64,000 bases of DNA from Fusobacterium varium (lineage in GTDB: Bacteria > Fusobacteriota > Fusobacteriia > Fusobacteriales > Fusobacteriaceae), in contig AP017968.1 of the NCBI GenBank assembly GCA_002356455.1, forward strand, positions 1,736,001-1,800,000. The letters are read 5' to 3'. The notes below the pieces were generated by a model. The model worked only from the letters and a program-made list of their open reading frames with translations. It made no database searches and was not told the DNA's origin. The translations under genes were made by a program, and so were the position numbers. Within the stretch, counting starts at the first letter, position 1, and every line of letters begins with the position of its first letter. Shown one piece after another: positions 36,292 to 44,587 of this stretch.

Positions 36292-36391
36292 ATAAAAAAG
36301 CCCATACGGGCTTTAACTAGGTGTTTTTCAGAAATGTCCGTTTCTGAAAATGATTAATAAATTATAAAGAACCATCGAGGGAACGATGTTC
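36292..36391 (-). ncRNA. structured RNA copy 1 (leader or small RNA)
   Basis: On the minus strand, a consensus promoter is followed by three hairpins: CATCG/CGATG with loop TTCCCT, TTTTCAGAAA/TTTCTGAAAA, and AAAGCCC/GGGCTTT ending in a T run. A second copy 480 bp away keeps all three, with compensatory changes in the first stem and the conserved single-stranded block CACCTA-GTTAAAGCCC. About 95-100 nt. It is either an independent small RNA or a terminator-controlled leader of the Cys-rich gene. No known riboswitch class matched from memory. Confidence 0.65.
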
Positions 36392-36397
36392 ATATTT

Positions 36398-36426
36398 ATT
36401 CTATCAAAAGATATAAAATATGTCAA
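36398..36426 (-). promoter_or_regulatory. promoter of structured RNA copy 1
   Basis: Minus strand TTGACA, 17-nt spacer, TAGAAT, directly before the first hairpin. Confidence 0.8.
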
Positions 36427-36497
36427 TATATTCTCAAAATCTATTTTTATATTTCAAAGACACTAGTTAAAGAAGCTTATATTAACTTATAAAAAAA

Positions 36498-36731
36498 TTA
36501 TGAAATTGATTTTTCAAATTTATAACATGTAATTTTTTTATAAGGAACAAATATTTGTATTTTATTTAAATCAAAATATATTCCATTTTTTTGCAGAAGA
36601 AAATAATTTTTATTAGGTTTTAGTACAAGATTAATATTACAGTAAGGTTCATAGGAGGAGTTAAAAAAAATAGAGTAATTAACTTTAATATCAAAGCCTT
36701 CATTTAATTTTTTTTCAAATATTTCTTTCAT
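36498..36731 (-). CDS. hypothetical protein, 77 aa
   Basis: Unknown. Small, basic and beta-rich (NLVLKPNKNYFLLQKNGIYF, then KIQIFVPYKKITCYKF). GAGGAG precedes the ATG. It lies downstream of structured RNA copy 2, as the Cys-rich gene lies downstream of copy 1. The two proteins are unrelated in sequence, so the RNA element is the shared part. Confidence 0.6.
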   Translation of the reverse strand: MKEIFEKKLNEGFDIKVNYSIFFNSSYEPYCNINLVLKPNKNYFLLQKNGIYFDLNKIQIFVPYKKITCYKFEKSIS

Positions 36732-36767
36732 ACTAAACTCCTCTTGAAGAATATCGTTTTATATAGT

Positions 36768-36869
36768 TAAAAAAGCCCATGTGGGCTTTAACATAGGTGA
36801 TCTTCAGAAAATATTTTTTCTGAAAAATGAATGATTAGTTTGTAAAGAACTGTCGAGGGAACGACGCTC
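36768..36869 (-). ncRNA. structured RNA copy 2 (leader or small RNA)
   Basis: Same layout as copy 1: a stem with the TTCCCT loop (GTCG/CGAC, where copy 1 has ATCG/CGAT, a paired substitution), a TTCAGAAAA-type stem, and the terminator AAAGCCC/GGGCTTT with T run. Loop sequence and the CACCTA block are kept while much of the linker has drifted. Confidence 0.65.
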
Positions 36870-36875
36870 AAATTT

Positions 36876-36904
36876 ATTCTACCAAAAGATATAAAATATG
36901 TCAA
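36876..36904 (-). promoter_or_regulatory. promoter of structured RNA copy 2
   Basis: Minus strand TTGACA, 17-nt spacer, TAGAAT, as in copy 1. Confidence 0.8.
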
Positions 36905-37123
36905 TATTACCTTAAAATCTATTTTTAAGTTTAAAAATGACTGGTTAGAGATATTCATTTCAATTTTATTTGATGAAAAATAAAAAAAATTTATAAAATA
37001 AAATAGAATTAAGTTAATTATTTTAAGTATTATTCATATTTATAAAATAAAAAATCCTATTTATAAAAAGACGTAATAAAGATAAGACAGAAGTATTAAA
37101 AAAATAATTTAAAGAATAGTATG

Positions 37124-37151
37124 CTGTCATAACTATATTTCATGCTATAAT
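37124..37151 (+). promoter_or_regulatory. promoter
   Basis: CTGTCA, 16-nt spacer, TATAAT, about 30 nt before the start of the next gene. Confidence 0.5.
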
Positions 37152-37183
37152 AGAAAACAAAGATATTTATGGAGGAAAGGTTT

Positions 37184-37504
37184 ATGAAAAAAATAGTGAT
37201 GGGGTTGGTTATATTCATGTTTTCTTTGAATATTTATGCCTCTGTTGCAGGAACAACATTGGAAGGATATATTTTTGCAAGAACTAAAGAAGAGATGATT
37301 AAATTAGTAGGATATGTGAGAAATGGAAATAAAGAAGCCTTTACCGACTATATAAAAGAACTTCAAACAACAGGAGAAGGGGGAGCATTGGATGATGGTT
37401 TAAAAGTTGAAATTGTAAATAGCGACTTAGGTTTAGTAGAAATTAGATTAGTTGGAAGAACAGAAACAGTTTGGACTGTTACTGAAGCTATAAAAAGAGA
37501 TTAA
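37184..37504 (+). CDS. small exported protein, 106 aa
   Basis: Signal peptide MKKIVMGLVIFMFSLNIYAS, then a short domain of mixed secondary structure (ARTKEEMIKLVGYVRNGNKE, DYIKELQTTGEGG, then VEIVNSDLGLVEIRLVGRTETVW). Likely periplasmic; family not recognised. An upstream in-frame ATG (37169) lies within the GGAGG and cannot be used; the chosen ATG is 8-9 nt from it. The next gene follows 35 nt later, and the two may be co-transcribed. Confidence 0.75.
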   Translation: MKKIVMGLVIFMFSLNIYASVAGTTLEGYIFARTKEEMIKLVGYVRNGNKEAFTDYIKELQTTGEGGALDDGLKVEIVNSDLGLVEIRLVGRTETVWTVTEAIKRD

Positions 37505-37539
37505 ATTTAATATTATATAGATAATTAAGGAGAAATTTC

Positions 37540-38259
37540 ATGAAAATAGGAAAATTTAAAATATTTAAAATATTTATTACAGCTTTATTATGTATAGTTT
37601 ACTATAATAGATATTCACTTTATCAATTTCTGCCTGCTCAATCTGATGAAAATTATAGTATTATAAATGAAGTTATGGCCAATAATGATAGTCAAAAACC
37701 ATATACAGGAAGACTTAAAACTGATTTTGGAGATAGAATTGAAATTTATTCTTATAAAAATGGATTATTAAATGGGCTGAATGTAGCATATCAAAATGGT
37801 AAAATTAAGGAAATTGGTCATTGGAAAAATAATTTACAGAATGGAGTATTTAAACTTTATACTGACAAAGGAATTTTAGTTGATGATACAGTTTTTAAAG
37901 ACGGGAATAGAAATGGCATTACTAAACAATATTACAATGATACTGGAAATTTACGTGTAGAAGCCTACTATATAGATGGACTCCTAGATGGAAAGATAAA
38001 AGAATATTATCAAAATAAAAAATTATTGAGTGAAATTACTTATAGTCATGGAAAAATGAATGGATTAGCCAAAGAATATTATGAAAATGGCCAAAAAAAA
38101 GTAGAGATGTATTATGAAAATAATATACCTAAGGGTTCTTATAAAATGTATGATTCTGCTGGTCAAATTCAATTGGAAGGAACATTTGAAAATGGAAAAT
38201 TCACTCCTGTAAGTGAAACTGATACTGATGAAATAACCTTAGAAGAAGTTGAAGAATAA
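37540..38259 (+). CDS. MORN-like repeat protein (YwqK-type)
   Basis: 239 aa. A single N-terminal membrane segment (FKIFITALLCIVYYNRYSLY) acts as signal anchor. From residue about 60 on there are six or seven units of about 22-24 residues of the MORN_2 type, e.g. DGLLDGKIKEYYQNKKLLSE and HGKMNGLAKEYYENGQKKVE. The C-terminus is acidic. Such proteins are annotated as YwqK-family antitoxins, but no toxin gene is adjacent, so a simple envelope protein is as likely. AAGGAG precedes the ATG; a terminator follows about 100 nt after the stop. Confidence 0.85.
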   Translation: MKIGKFKIFKIFITALLCIVYYNRYSLYQFLPAQSDENYSIINEVMANNDSQKPYTGRLKTDFGDRIEIYSYKNGLLNGLNVAYQNGKIKEIGHWKNNLQNGVFKLYTDKGILVDDTVFKDGNRNGITKQYYNDTGNLRVEAYYIDGLLDGKIKEYYQNKKLLSEITYSHGKMNGLAKEYYENGQKKVEMYYENNIPKGSYKMYDSAGQIQLEGTFENGKFTPVSETDTDEITLEEVEE

Positions 38260-38363
38260 ATATATTATAAAAAATATATAAATTAAAGTGTAGAGTTTAA
38301 ACAAAGATATTTCAAAAAAATAAATTTTTACCAGAAAAGAATTAATTATAAAAATTAAAATAT

Positions 38364-38395
38364 AAAGCAGGAAAATTATTTTCTGCTTTTTTATT
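38364..38395 (+). terminator. Rho-independent terminator
   Basis: AAAGCAG / CTGCTTT stem with an AT-rich loop and T run, after the MORN-repeat gene. Confidence 0.7.
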
Positions 38396-38500
38396 TCTTA
38401 GGAAATTATAATTTGATAAATTTGTTGAAAAAATAAAAAATGTTAATTATTTTGTATTCATATTAGATATATTAATTGAATAAGATTAAAATTGACAGCA

Positions 38501-38525
38501 CAAAAAAGCTGATTGTTAATCAGCT
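38501..38525 (-). terminator. terminator of the transposase gene
   Basis: Stem AGCTGATT/AATCAGCT with 3-nt loop, followed by six T on the minus strand, 3 nt past the transposase stop codon. Confidence 0.8.
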
Positions 38526-38527
38526 GT

Positions 38528-39736
38528 TTAGCGATATTCTTTCCAGCAAATGGAGCCTGTATGTATATTAAAATATGATATTTTTTTAACTTTCATTCTG
38601 GCATTACATTTAAAACAATAAAAAGGATTTACTCCAAAAGCTTTCCATATTTCAAGTTGATAAAAAGTAAAATTGGAATATTTAGAGACATATTTTCTCA
38701 TGAATTTCATGATATTTTTAAGTTCTGATTTAATATTTCTAGAATAGATTCCAAAGCGCCTAATCATTTTGAAATGTTTAGGGGGAATGTGAATAATTAA
38801 TTTGGAAAGAAATGTTTCCGCATCTAAAGTAAGCTCAATTCTTTGTTTATTATCAGCAAGACTTTCATAATAGAAAGTAACCTTATTATCATAGAAATCA
38901 ATAATTTTATATTCTGCGATGGGAGCTCTTGACAGATATCTGCCAATATATTTAATTGCATAAATATTATTATTTAAATCATTTTTTGCAACATTGAAAA
39001 AGAATCTTGTATTTTTGCGATAAAGGTAGTTAGCAGCAGCATAAGCTTTAGCTTTAATTTCAGGCTTGTCATAATTTCCAGATTTAACAATATCAATAAC
39101 CATTTTTTTCCATTGTCCAGCAATGGAATTGACATGAAAATATTTTTTTTCAAGAAATTGGTAGTTTTTATTGAATCCACCTAAAGTAACAATAGCATGA
39201 ATATGAGGATTCCATTTAAGATCGCGTCCAAAGGTATGAATAACAGTAATCAATCCATAATGAATGATATCTGAGTTAGTAAAGTATTTAGAGGAATATT
39301 TTGAAATTTTATGAATTCTTTGATTTTTTGCTTTAATGTTATGAAATTGATATTTAAAAATATCATTAACAGCATAAGCAAGCTTAGTTAAAAGGTCTCT
39401 ATCATAGAAGAAAAACATTCTAAGTTCTTCAGGAATAGTAAAAAGGACACTTCTATGTTTAACATCAATAAGAGAAGTGGAAGTTTTTTCAGTTCAAACA
39501 GCAGAATAACGTTTACCGCAGGAAGGACAAAATCTAGATTTACAAGTAACTTTAATTTTATGCGCCTCATGACACTTAGGGCATTGAAGAGAGAGAAAAG
39601 ATTTATCAATAGAACAAGCTAAGAATTTTTGAATAGTCTGTTTAACATCCTCAAAATGCTCATTTTTAAAATATTTCTTGATTTTACCTAAAAGATTTGT
39701 TATATTGATTTTAGAGATAATATGTTTGATTTGCAT
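38528..39736 (-). pseudogene. IS91-family transposase with one in-frame stop
   Basis: 402 codons. The N-terminal zinc-binding domain has CPKCHEAHK and CKSRFCPSCGKR (residues about 52-75). The catalytic Y2/HUH-type domain has WNPHIHAIVTLGG and the conserved KYIGRYLSRAPIAEYKI. The C-terminus carries FYCFKCNARM. Twenty-five codons after an otherwise perfect frame the protein restarts; reading through shows a single TGA (bases 39494-39496) in the sequence RYSAV-stop-TEK, where relatives have Trp (TGG). No frameshift is present. So this is either a very recently inactivated gene or one made by read-through. AAGGAGAC precedes the ATG. Confidence 0.88.
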
Positions 39737-39786
39737 GAATGTCTCCTTTGTATAATTAGGGTGGTAACTATATTATACAAAAAAGA

Positions 39787-39834
39787 GAGCTGAGTAAAAC
39801 ATTTTTTTTAAATGTTACTCAGCTTTTTTTATAT
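39787..39834 (+). terminator. long hairpin with T run upstream of the transposase
   Basis: GCTGAGTAA-ACATTT pairs with AAATGT-TTACTCAGC, followed by seven T on the plus strand. It may block transcription entering the element, or form part of its terminus. Confidence 0.75.
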
Positions 39835-39994
39835 AAAGAAAACTATTTATAATTATGACTTTATAGTAAGAAATTATAAAAATAAGTATTGTATATTATA
39901 TTGTATATTTATAAAAATTAAAATATTTTTTAGTTTATAAAAAAACAAAAAAATGTTAGAATTGAAATATAAATTTCAATATTAAGGAGGAAAA

Positions 39995-40744
39995 ATGTAC
40001 AGATACTTATTTTATTTTTTGATTTACTCTTTTTTAGGGTGGTGTGTAGAGGTATGCTATGCAACTCTTAATACTAGAAAATTTATTAATAGAGGTTTTT
40101 TAAATGGGCCTTACTGTCCAATATATGGTGTGGGAGTTATGACTATTATATATTTTGTTTTTCCATTAAAAAATAATATGTTTGTACTCTTTATAGCTTC
40201 TATGATATTAACTTCTATACTGGAATTTCTTACAGGATTTGTTCTTGAAAAAATATTTCATTATAGATGGTGGGATTATTCAGATGTACCTTTTAATATA
40301 TGTGGTTATATTTGTTTAAAGTTTTCAATTATATGGGGGCTTGCTTGCGTTTTGGTAGTAGATATTATCCATCCTGTTGTAGAAAGTGTTATATCATGGC
40401 TTCCTTTATTAGCAGGAAAAATAATTTTGGGAGTAGCTGGAACATTTATATTGATAGATTTTATTGTCACAGTAAAAACTGTATTAAAACTTAATGCCAA
40501 ATTAGAAAAACTGGAAAAAATAGCTGGAGATATTCATAAGTTTTCTGACAGAATAGGAGGCAAGGTATCATCAGATTTTATGACAGCACAGGATAAAATA
40601 GAAGAATTAAAAAGAAAAAGAGAAGAATTGCTGAAAAATATTCCATGGCTGGAAAAACGTATTATGAAATCATTTCCAGATATGAAATCTACAAAATATG
40701 ATCAAGATACATTATCTACTATGAAAGAAGTAGATAGTAAATAA
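39995..40744 (+). CDS. CmpB-family (putative ABC-transporter type IV) membrane protein
   Basis: 249 aa. The opening YLFYFLIYSFLGWCVEVCYA, followed by NRGFLNGPYCPIYGVGV, is diagnostic for the CmpB/PF06541 family. About five membrane segments are followed by a cytoplasmic helix with coiled-coil character (KLNAKLEKLEKIAGDIHKFS, then KIEELKRKREELL). FHYRWWDYSDVPFNICGYI is a further conserved block. The transport role is only putative in the family. AAGGAGG precedes the ATG. It stands alone, between the IS element and a bidirectional terminator. Confidence 0.9.
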   Translation: MYRYLFYFLIYSFLGWCVEVCYATLNTRKFINRGFLNGPYCPIYGVGVMTIIYFVFPLKNNMFVLFIASMILTSILEFLTGFVLEKIFHYRWWDYSDVPFNICGYICLKFSIIWGLACVLVVDIIHPVVESVISWLPLLAGKIILGVAGTFILIDFIVTVKTVLKLNAKLEKLEKIAGDIHKFSDRIGGKVSSDFMTAQDKIEELKRKREELLKNIPWLEKRIMKSFPDMKSTKYDQDTLSTMKEVDSK

Positions 40745-40817
40745 CTGAGTTATCTGTTATAAATATTTAGTGAATAAGTTAATTTTTATTAATTAAGAAA
40801 AAGAAATATATATAAAA

Positions 40818-40857
40818 TAGTCTTCTAAGATAAAATACCATAGAAGACTATTTTTTT
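40818..40857. terminator. bidirectional terminator
   Basis: TAGTCTTCTA / TAGAAGACTA perfect 10-bp stem with T run. It ends both the CmpB gene and the metallophore operon. Confidence 0.88.
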
Positions 40858-40864
40858 GACTTTA

Positions 40865-42151
40865 TTATTTTAAAGATGAATAAATTATTTCAGCTTCATA
40901 ATTCCTATCTGTAAGTTTGCAGCTTTCTTTAATATTTTTTTCACCAACTGTTTTAATAAAATTAAAATAATACTCTTTATAAATTTTTATTAATTCAAAA
41001 ATCTGATCTGATCTAGTTCCATATAATTTGGTAAGATACCAGATTAGATTCAATTTATTATAATCTTCTAGAGGTCTTCTTGGAATATTCCATAAATTTT
41101 CTTTATCCTTATAAATTTTTGAATAACTGACTCTGGAAAAATCAAAATATCTGCCATCTTCATCTGGAGTAGAAAATGGATCAATGAGAATAGAAGCATA
41201 TCTCACATACAGCAAATATTCTTTTTTTAATTGAGGAAATCCTAAATAATCTTCTATATCACTTTTTGAAATAGAATCTTCTGGTACAGGATAACTATCA
41301 TTTAAAAATTTTAAAAGATTAAATTCAGGAAGGTTTACTGCGCTATATAATTCTAATATTTCTTGATAGAGATTAACCATTTTATGAATTACAGTCATAG
41401 TTATTGGACCTTCAGGATAAAGTTTATACAAAAATCTCTTTGTTTTATCAATATCAAAAACTTGCTCTAAACTTACTTTATTTAATAAAAATGGAGAATG
41501 TACAAATAAAGTAATATTTTTTGATTCAGCTTCTAATTGATTTTTACAGCAGATGCTGTTTATTTTAAATTCACCAAGAAAATCTGCTATTTTTTTAACA
41601 AACAAACTATTTTCGTGGGTACTTCCTATATATACATTTTTTTTAAGAGCATTGGTTATAACTAAACAATGATTATCACCAGAAAAATTACTTGCTCCAA
41701 AGTAATTTGAAAAACTTATGAATTCAATTGTTTTATCATCTTTAAGAAAGCTTTTTAATATTAGACTTGAACCAAATTCAGGAGAAATTAATACTATTTT
41801 TTTTATTCGGGTTAATTTTTTTAAGTTTAAATCTTTCAATACTGAAAGGTAGGCATCACAGGGAGTACAGAGAATCAGAACATCCCATTCATTAATGAGT
41901 TCTTCAGAATTTATATATAAGTTTTCTAAAAGGCATTTACCACTTATTGAATTGATTTCATTAACTGAAGCAGTACTTTCTATAAAATTGTTATTACTTT
42001 TTAAATTTTTTAAAAATAATTCGCTATTTTTACTATTCCTGATTTTTAGCCCTACTTTTTGAGCATATCCTTTATTTAAATTTATATATAAGTTGACTCC
42101 TACTGGGCCAGAGCCTGCAATCAGTACATTATCAAAGTAGTTTTTTAACAT
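40865..42151 (-). CDS. cntM: opine metallophore dehydrogenase (CntM-like)
   Basis: 428 aa, the size of staphylopine/pseudopaline dehydrogenase. The Rossmann motif GSGPVGVNLY opens the protein; LCTPCDAYLSVL, LISPEFGSSLIL and IEFISFSNYFGASN are typical of the family, as is LYPEGPITM. The enzyme reductively condenses the CntL product with a 2-oxo acid (pyruvate or 2-oxoglutarate in known systems) using NAD(P)H to give the finished opine-type metal chelator, in the cytoplasm. It is last in the six-gene operon, 1 nt after the CntL-like gene; its AAAGGATG lies in the end of that gene, so translation is coupled. The co-substrate cannot be told from sequence alone. Confidence 0.88.
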   Translation of the reverse strand: MLKNYFDNVLIAGSGPVGVNLYINLNKGYAQKVGLKIRNSKNSELFLKNLKSNNNFIESTASVNEINSISGKCLLENLYINSEELINEWDVLILCTPCDAYLSVLKDLNLKKLTRIKKIVLISPEFGSSLILKSFLKDDKTIEFISFSNYFGASNFSGDNHCLVITNALKKNVYIGSTHENSLFVKKIADFLGEFKINSICCKNQLEAESKNITLFVHSPFLLNKVSLEQVFDIDKTKRFLYKLYPEGPITMTVIHKMVNLYQEILELYSAVNLPEFNLLKFLNDSYPVPEDSISKSDIEDYLGFPQLKKEYLLYVRYASILIDPFSTPDEDGRYFDFSRVSYSKIYKDKENLWNIPRRPLEDYNKLNLIWYLTKLYGTRSDQIFELIKIYKEYYFNFIKTVGEKNIKESCKLTDRNYEAEIIYSSLK

Positions 42152-42152
42152 T

Positions 42153-42923
42153 TTACATCCTTTCTAGCAATAAAGTATCATATATAAAGCTTTTATCTCT
42201 AATTACAGTCTTGGTAAAATCGTTTATCTCTTTTATACACAGTGGAAAATTAAAAGCTTCCTTGATTTCATTACCATATCTCAAAATAATTTTTGCATCA
42301 TTATTTATTTTTTGAGATACATAATCTACTAATTCACATTTTTTTTGAACTAAAGAAGCTATAATTATATGAGAAAAATTTTCTATTTCTACAGCCTCTA
42401 TATCTCCTTCAAAATAGACTCCTTGAATCCCCAATTTGTTTGTAACTTTTTTAGATAAATTAAGAGCTTCTGAATCTATATCAACACATGTAATGTGAGC
42501 TGCTGTTTCCTTAAAAATAGTATAAGCTGTTATGGGCATTGCACCAGAACCTATTAATAAAACTTTTGAAGATTTTAAAATTTTGTAATCTTCAATCTCA
42601 CGTTTTACAGCTAAAGCCAGTTCATCTCCATATTTAAATGCAGTATTTTCTTCATTTAAAATATTTCTTGCCTCTATTTTTTCCAAAATTCCCAAAGCCT
42701 CAGCTGCTCTATCTCTGATATCTCTTATGAGGTTTTTTATTAAATTGTTTTCAGAACTTAAAATAAAATCCATGTAATTTTTTTCATTTAAGATGAAAGA
42801 ACACAGCTCTTCAATACATTCTTTTAAAAAATTATCCTTCTCTCCAGTCTTTTCATATAATTTTAAGGCCTCTGATATTTTAAATCTTATAACTTTTAAT
42901 TGAAATATTAAATTATTATTCAT
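42153..42923 (-). CDS. cntL: nicotianamine synthase-like enzyme (CntL-like)
   Basis: 256 aa. The SAM-binding motif VLLIGSGAMPITAYTIF followed by ITCVDIDSEAL is the nicotianamine-synthase/CntL signature, and IIIASLVQKK matches the next conserved block. It should transfer one aminobutanoate unit from S-adenosylmethionine to histidine, giving the intermediate used by the dehydrogenase. I start it at the ATG 9 nt after AAAGGA; a TTG ten codons upstream lies before this site. No histidine racemase (CntK) gene is present in the operon, so L-histidine is the likely substrate, as in Pseudomonas; that is inference. Confidence 0.88.
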   Translation of the reverse strand: MNNNLIFQLKVIRFKISEALKLYEKTGEKDNFLKECIEELCSFILNEKNYMDFILSSENNLIKNLIRDIRDRAAEALGILEKIEARNILNEENTAFKYGDELALAVKREIEDYKILKSSKVLLIGSGAMPITAYTIFKETAAHITCVDIDSEALNLSKKVTNKLGIQGVYFEGDIEAVEIENFSHIIIASLVQKKCELVDYVSQKINNDAKIILRYGNEIKEAFNFPLCIKEINDFTKTVIRDKSFIYDTLLLERM

Positions 42924-42966
42924 GTTCTTTTTTCCTTTCTGTACAATTCTCAAATAATAAAATATA

Positions 42967-43812
42967 TTATTTATCTTTTTGTGTTTTTGATAATAAGATT
43001 GTTGATATTACTATAATGGTACCTCCAATAATAGATTGCAGTGTAATTGTTTCTTTAAAAATAATAAATCCCCATAAATTATTTATAAAAATTCCTATAT
43101 ATCTTACAAATTCAACAATAATTGCATTTTGATGTGAGAACGCACCTGTTAAAAATATTTGTGCAATAAAAGAAACACCCCCAATTATGATTAAAATAAT
43201 AAGTTCTTTGGTATTGGGAATTATAAAATTTGAGTACATCAATGGAATAGCAACTATTGTTGATATAAAGAGGAAAAAAAACATAATTTCATAATTATGG
43301 TGCAATCCTGATCTAGCTAAATATCTTATTGTAATAGATGCCGCTCCGGAAAAAGCTGCTGCTAGTACACCAAATATTGCATATTGGGAATATGAAGAAA
43401 ATTTTAAAGGATTTATAATTATACAGGTTCCAATAATTATAGCAAGAATAAAAATATATGTTTTAGGCTGTAGCTTTTCTTTAAGAAAAATTGAAGAAAA
43501 GATTACAACAAAAACTCCAGATAATTGTACCAGTATAGATACATCTCCTAATTTCAATTTTGATATGGCATAGAAATATGTCAGCATATAAATTCCACCT
43601 AGTAATCCTCGTAAATATAATATTTTATTTTCTTTATTTGAAAATTTTACCTTTTGAACTTTCATAAATATTAAAACAAGAATAGTACCAATTAGACCTC
43701 TAAAAAATGTAATCTCAGAAGATGGAATTCTTGTACTTACTAATTTTACCAAAACATTCATAATACTGAAAGTAAGTGATGACATAACTGCCATTGTTAT
43801 TCCTTTATTCAT
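42967..43812 (-). CDS. EamA/DMT-family exporter, probable metallophore efflux (CntI-like)
   Basis: 281 aa with about ten membrane segments in two homologous halves, typical of EamA drug/metabolite transporters (N-half FSIMNVLVKLVSTRIPSSEI and FFRGLIGTILVLIF; C-half FLTGAFSHQNA, ending IGGTIIVISTILL). An EamA exporter next to CntL and CntM genes is known from the pseudopaline system, where it releases the chelator. So the likely role is export across the inner membrane. GGAGG precedes the ATG. It lies between the ABC importer genes and the biosynthesis genes. Confidence 0.88.
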   Translation of the reverse strand: MNKGITMAVMSSLTFSIMNVLVKLVSTRIPSSEITFFRGLIGTILVLIFMKVQKVKFSNKENKILYLRGLLGGIYMLTYFYAISKLKLGDVSILVQLSGVFVVIFSSIFLKEKLQPKTYIFILAIIIGTCIIINPLKFSSYSQYAIFGVLAAAFSGAASITIRYLARSGLHHNYEIMFFFLFISTIVAIPLMYSNFIIPNTKELIILIIIGGVSFIAQIFLTGAFSHQNAIIVEFVRYIGIFINNLWGFIIFKETITLQSIIGGTIIVISTILLSKTQKDK

Positions 43813-43825
43813 TGTATTCCTCCAT

Positions 43826-44584
43826 TCACTTTGTTTTTATTGGGGTTATAGAAATAAAACCTCTGGAGCTTTTGGAAATATCAAGTTCAACTCCATATAT
43901 ATCCTCTAACAATTCTTCCTTCAAAACTTCTTCAGGAATTCCCTGCTGTATAGAATAGCCATCATGTAAAAGCAGAATTTCATCACTATATCTAGCTGCT
44001 AATGCTATATCATGCAGAACAATAACTGTTATAGAGCCTGTTTTTTTTGTATATTTTTTTGCTGTTTCCATAATCTGGAGCTGATGTTTTAAATCCAAGG
44101 CACTTGTAGGTTCATCTAATAATAAAATTTTGGGTTTTGAAACCATTGCCTGTGCCATTATGACCATTTGTTTCTGTCCACCACTTAAACTTGAGAATTT
44201 ACTGCAGCTTAAATGGCTTAAATTTAATTCATCAAGTATTTCAGCTACAGCATTTAAATGAATTTTTTCAATTTTCCATGTTAAATCTCTTACTCTTCCC
44301 AATAAAACTATTTCAAAAACAGTTAGATTAATATTATTAACAGACATCTGGGGAACATATGTAAAACTATCTCTAAAATTTTTATAACCAGTTTCTCCAA
44401 TAACACCGATATCTCCTTCATATTTTATTAAGTGGGCAATAGCTTTCAGCAATGTAGTTTTTCCAGTTCCATTAGGTCCAATTAGTGAAACAACATTTCC
44501 ACCATAAAATTCAGCTTTTATATTTTTTATAATATTATTTTTACCATAGCTTATTTTAATATCTGTAAGATTCATTTTTAGCAT
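43826..44584 (-). CDS. FecE/BtuD-type ABC transporter ATPase
   Basis: 252 aa. Walker A GPNGTGKTT near residue 38, Q-loop within FTYVPQMS, signature LSGGQKQ near 135, Walker B ILLLDEPTSALD, and H-loop VLHD. The family is that of metal-chelate importers (FecE/FhuC/BtuD). It pairs with the FecCD permease immediately upstream (3 nt gap). It should power uptake of the metal-loaded chelator across the inner membrane. Confidence 0.94.
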   Translation of the reverse strand: MLKMNLTDIKISYGKNNIIKNIKAEFYGGNVVSLIGPNGTGKTTLLKAIAHLIKYEGDIGVIGETGYKNFRDSFTYVPQMSVNNINLTVFEIVLLGRVRDLTWKIEKIHLNAVAEILDELNLSHLSCSKFSSLSGGQKQMVIMAQAMVSKPKILLLDEPTSALDLKHQLQIMETAKKYTKKTGSITVIVLHDIALAARYSDEILLLHDGYSIQQGIPEEVLKEELLEDIYGVELDISKSSRGFISITPIKTK

Positions 44585-44587
44585 ATA

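Larger units (their letters stand above)
38501..39834 (-). mobile_element. IS91-type insertion sequence (ends approximate)
   Basis: One transposase gene flanked by hairpins that share AGCTGA: the terminator past its stop codon and a long hairpin upstream of its start (39787-39834). IS91-type elements have no classical inverted repeats and no target duplication, so exact ends cannot be read here. Confidence 0.6.

Noticed and set aside
36292-36391. Known riboswitch (preQ1, fluoride, guanidine II)
   Set aside because: Core sequences of those classes are not present; the ACGG in one loop of copy 1 is missing in copy 2.
37540-38259. YwqK antitoxin of a toxin-antitoxin pair
   Set aside because: The neighbour upstream has a signal peptide and no toxin features, and no small toxin frame is adjacent; MORN-like repeats alone do not show antitoxin function.
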